Shown piece by piece: positions 62,186 to 64,000 of a DNA stretch of 64,000 bases. The position numbers and the translations under genes were made by a program. Numbering within the stretch: the stretch's first letter is position 1; the number at the start of each line of letters is the position of its first letter. The stretch spans positions 1 to 64,000 of the forward strand of contig DATLJB010000180.1 in NCBI GenBank assembly GCA_035539075.1, in the 5' to 3' direction. Below the pieces are notes generated by a model, which ran no database searches, had not been told where the DNA came from, and saw nothing but the letters and a program-made list of their open reading frames with translations. The stretch comes from Dongia_B sp035539075 (GTDB lineage: Bacteria; Pseudomonadota; Alphaproteobacteria; Dongiales; Dongiaceae).

Positions 62186-63406
62186 TCAGCCCCCCTGCTT
62201 GGCGCTTGCCGTCCGCTTTGCGCCAGGAGCCTGGGCGGCGATCAGGTCACCGGCTTGCTGCTTGGCTTCCAGCGTCGCCTGCTTGGTGTCGATGGTCGGC
62301 GTCACCGACATGCCTGACCGCAGCAGTCCCGCCAGGCGGTCATTGTCGAGGACGATCTTGACCGGGATGCGCTGCACGATCTTGGTGAAATTGCCGGTGG
62401 CGTTATCGGGCGGCAGCAACGCAAATTCGAGGCCGCTGGCCGGCGACAGGCTGTCGACATGGCCCTTCAGCGTGATGCCGGGGAAGCTGTCGACTTCGAC
62501 CTCGACCGGCTGATCCGGGCGCACGTAAGTCAGCTGCGTCTCCTTGAAATTCGCCACCACGTAAACGGCATGCAGCGGCACCACCGCCATCAATTGCGTA
62601 CCGGCCTGCACATATTGACCGACGCGCAGCGAGCGGGCGCCCACCGTGCCGTCTACCGGGGCGGTAATCGTCGTATAGGAAAGATTGAGCTCGGCCTGCT
62701 GCTCCACGGCGCGGTCACGTTCCGCCGCGGCGGCGAGCTGGGCGCGTTCCGTCGTCAGCACATCGATCTTCTTCTGCGCCGCCGCCAAGGCAGCGCGGCT
62801 GCCCTGGAGTGCCGCTTGCTTCTCGCTTGAGGCAGCTGCGGTCTGCTGTGCACGCTGCACCGAACCGAAGCCGCTTTGCATCAGGTTGCGATAGCGCGCC
62901 TGATCGGCTTCGGCGAATTTGGACGCGGCTTCAGCGGCAGCGATATTCGCCTTCTGCTGCTCGATGATGGATTGCTGCAGCTCGACCTGGGCGTCGAGAT
63001 TGCGGATCGCCGCCTCGGCCGCCGTCACCTCGGCGCGGGCCTGGTCCAGGGCGGTGCGAAAATCGCGGTCGTCGATGCGGGCCAAAACCTGGCCGGCCTT
63101 CACATGCTCATTGTCCTCGACCAGCACATCGGTGATATAGCCGGCGACCTTCGGAGCGATGACGGTGAAATCCGCCTTCACATAGGCGTCGTCTGTCGAC
63201 TGCAGGTACTGCCCAACGGTCCAATAGCGCTCGCCGTAGTAGCCAGCCGCCACCAGGGCACCCGCCAGCAGCAAACCGGAGATGCTGCGCTTCAGTATCT
63301 GCTTGGCCGATTGCCGGTTGGGCAGCCAGCGGTATGCCGACACATGAAACAGGGTGGCAGGCGAAGACATGCTGGATGTGCCAGCTTCGTTGACGGCGGT
63401 ATTCAT
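62186..63406 (-). CDS. emrA: HlyD/EmrA-family membrane fusion protein
   Basis: 406 residues: an N-terminal membrane anchor near residue 45-62 (SISGLLLAGALVAAGYYGE), beta-barrel strands STDDAYVKADFTVIAPKVAGYITDVLVEDNEHVKAGQVLARID, a long coiled-coil hairpin of about 120 residues and a return ending FALLPPDNATGNFTKIVQRIPVKI. Ribosome site GGAGG. The gene precedes emrB and is divergent from a LysR regulator. C-terminal residues are Ala/Lys rich. Confidence 0.93.
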   Translation of the reverse strand: MNTAVNEAGTSSMSSPATLFHVSAYRWLPNRQSAKQILKRSISGLLLAGALVAAGYYGERYWTVGQYLQSTDDAYVKADFTVIAPKVAGYITDVLVEDNEHVKAGQVLARIDDRDFRTALDQARAEVTAAEAAIRNLDAQVELQQSIIEQQKANIAAAEAASKFAEADQARYRNLMQSGFGSVQRAQQTAAASSEKQAALQGSRAALAAAQKKIDVLTTERAQLAAAAERDRAVEQQAELNLSYTTITAPVDGTVGARSLRVGQYVQAGTQLMAVVPLHAVYVVANFKETQLTYVRPDQPVEVEVDSFPGITLKGHVDSLSPASGLEFALLPPDNATGNFTKIVQRIPVKIVLDNDRLAGLLRSGMSVTPTIDTKQATLEAKQQAGDLIAAQAPGAKRTASAKQGG

Positions 63407-63641
63407 GACTGCACCTCCATCCGACGGCGATGGATCGAGGATGGGGCAAACGCAGAGGCAAGACTTTCAAAGGACGTCGAATTTGACTTGGGCCTTTGTC
63501 CAAAAGTGTCCCAACTGTCGCTAGCCATGATCCAATCCTCCAGTCGCGGCCACTGGCGGGGCCGCCTCATTGCAGGAAAGGTAGGTTCCGACCAGGGGGA
63601 GAATAATCCGACCAAACTTGGAAGGACTATCCACCGGCATT

Positions 63642-63650
63642 TGATAATCG
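63642..63650. promoter_or_regulatory. TGATAATCG motif in the emrA-lysR intergenic region
   Basis: Same nine-base motif as the two copies upstream of the AhpD-like gene, 52 bases before the LysR start and 236 bases upstream of the emrA start. Might be a half-site for the LysR regulator. Confidence 0.35.
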
Positions 63651-63701
63651 GAGGCCGGGTGCTAAGCCTAGAACGATGCGATAGTAGATCCGGGGGATGG
63701 C

Positions 63702-64000
63702 ATGGATCGCCTGACGACTCTGACAGCCTTTGTGCAAGTTGTTGATAATGGTGGATTTTCAGCTGCGGCGCGACGCCTGAACATGTCGGTCACCATGGTC
63801 AGCAACCACGTCCAGTCGCTGGAAGACCGGCTGGGCGCCCGCCTTCTCAACCGGACCACCCGCAAAGTCAGCCTGACCGATGTCGGCAAGGCCTATTACG
63901 ATCGCTGCGTCCAGATCCTGAACGACCTTGAGGAAGCCGACGAGATCGCCAGTGCCCTGCAATCGACCCCCAGGGGCAAGCTGACACTCTATACCAGTAC
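63702..64000 (+). CDS. LysR-family transcriptional regulator (partial at right edge)
   Basis: The first 99 codons of a LysR protein: MDRLTTLTAFVQVVDNGGFS, AAARRLNMSVTMVSNHVQSLE as helix-turn-helix, then RLGARLLNRTTRKVSLTDVG and the linker helix; the effector domain is outside the window. Start ATG at 63702 follows GGGGGATGGC. Divergent from emrA, which it probably regulates. Confidence 0.93.
   Translation, partial: MDRLTTLTAFVQVVDNGGFSAAARRLNMSVTMVSNHVQSLEDRLGARLLNRTTRKVSLTDVGKAYYDRCVQILNDLEEADEIASALQSTPRGKLTLYTS

Noticed and set aside
1..64000. CRISPR array, insertion sequence, prophage or integrase
   Set aside because: No regular repeat-spacer pattern, terminal inverted repeats with transposase, or phage structural genes were found; neighbouring genes are ordinary chromosomal operons.

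Overview
The window is about 64 kb of GC-rich chromosome. Gene content points to an alphaproteobacterium, most likely of the Rhodospirillales: an Aap general amino-acid ABC transporter, an NDUFS4-type complex I accessory subunit gene, form II Cox-type molybdenum hydroxylase genes, and a hexuronate cluster laid out as in Agrobacterium. The taxonomic placement is inference. I see no insertion sequence, prophage, integrase or CRISPR array. Two tRNA genes (Arg-TCT and Pro-TGG) lie at about 18.0-18.7 kb.

Layout. (1) 1-3.3 kb, minus: aapJ-aapQ-aapM, with aapM cut by the window edge. (2) 3.5-7.3 kb, plus: cystathionine beta-lyase, hisI, modB, modC and a small membrane protein; no modA is present. 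(3) 7.6-13.4 kb, plus: a stand-alone RAM-domain protein, a type II haloacid dehalogenase and ugpBAEC. Convergent to ugpC is a fused HpcH/HpaI aldolase plus short-chain dehydrogenase whose catalytic Tyr is Phe. (4) 15-20 kb: an AMIN-domain protein without an amidase domain, hypothetical proteins, a PAS_5 protein, the tRNAs, NDUFS4 and msrB. (5) 20.1-23.8 kb, minus: coxSLM (form II). (6) 24.1-26.7 kb: a lipoprotein, a GcvA-type LysR regulator and a divergent amidinotransferase-family hydrolase. (7) 26.7-33.4 kb, minus: an iron-linked operon of imelysin, multicopper oxidase, di-haem oxidoreductase, imelysin and DUF1513, behind a promoter overlapped by a Fur-like site; bacterioferritin is divergent.

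(8) 34.3-47.8 kb: a decayed crotonase gene start and a Crp/Fnr-family regulator, then a long plus-strand respiratory nitrate reduction operon: narK1-narK2 fusion, narG, narH, narJ, narI, a parvulin, mobB and nnrS. Its promoter carries two FNR-type boxes at about -40.5 and -62.5. (9) 47.8-55.5 kb: an oxidative hexuronate pathway. Minus strand: galactarolactone isomerase, galactarolactone cycloisomerase, 5-keto-4-deoxyglucarate dehydratase and a GntR/FadR regulator. Plus strand: a TRAP transporter and uronate dehydrogenase. (10) 55.7-64 kb: an AEC transporter, flavohaemoglobin, a class III cyclase, a cupin, an AhpD-like protein, EmrB, EmrA and a divergent LysR gene cut by the window end.

How the parts fit. 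Molybdenum recurs: ModBC imports molybdate, the Nar and Cox enzymes use it, and MobB belongs to cofactor maturation. The nar operon, NnrS, Hmp and the Fnr-family regulator form a nitrate/NO module. The iron operon and bacterioferritin share one intergenic region and cover uptake and storage. The hexuronate cluster covers import through 2-oxoglutarate semialdehyde; the final dehydrogenase is not in the window. Two ABC operons (aap and ugp) carry strong hairpins just after the binding-protein gene, which fits differential mRNA stability.
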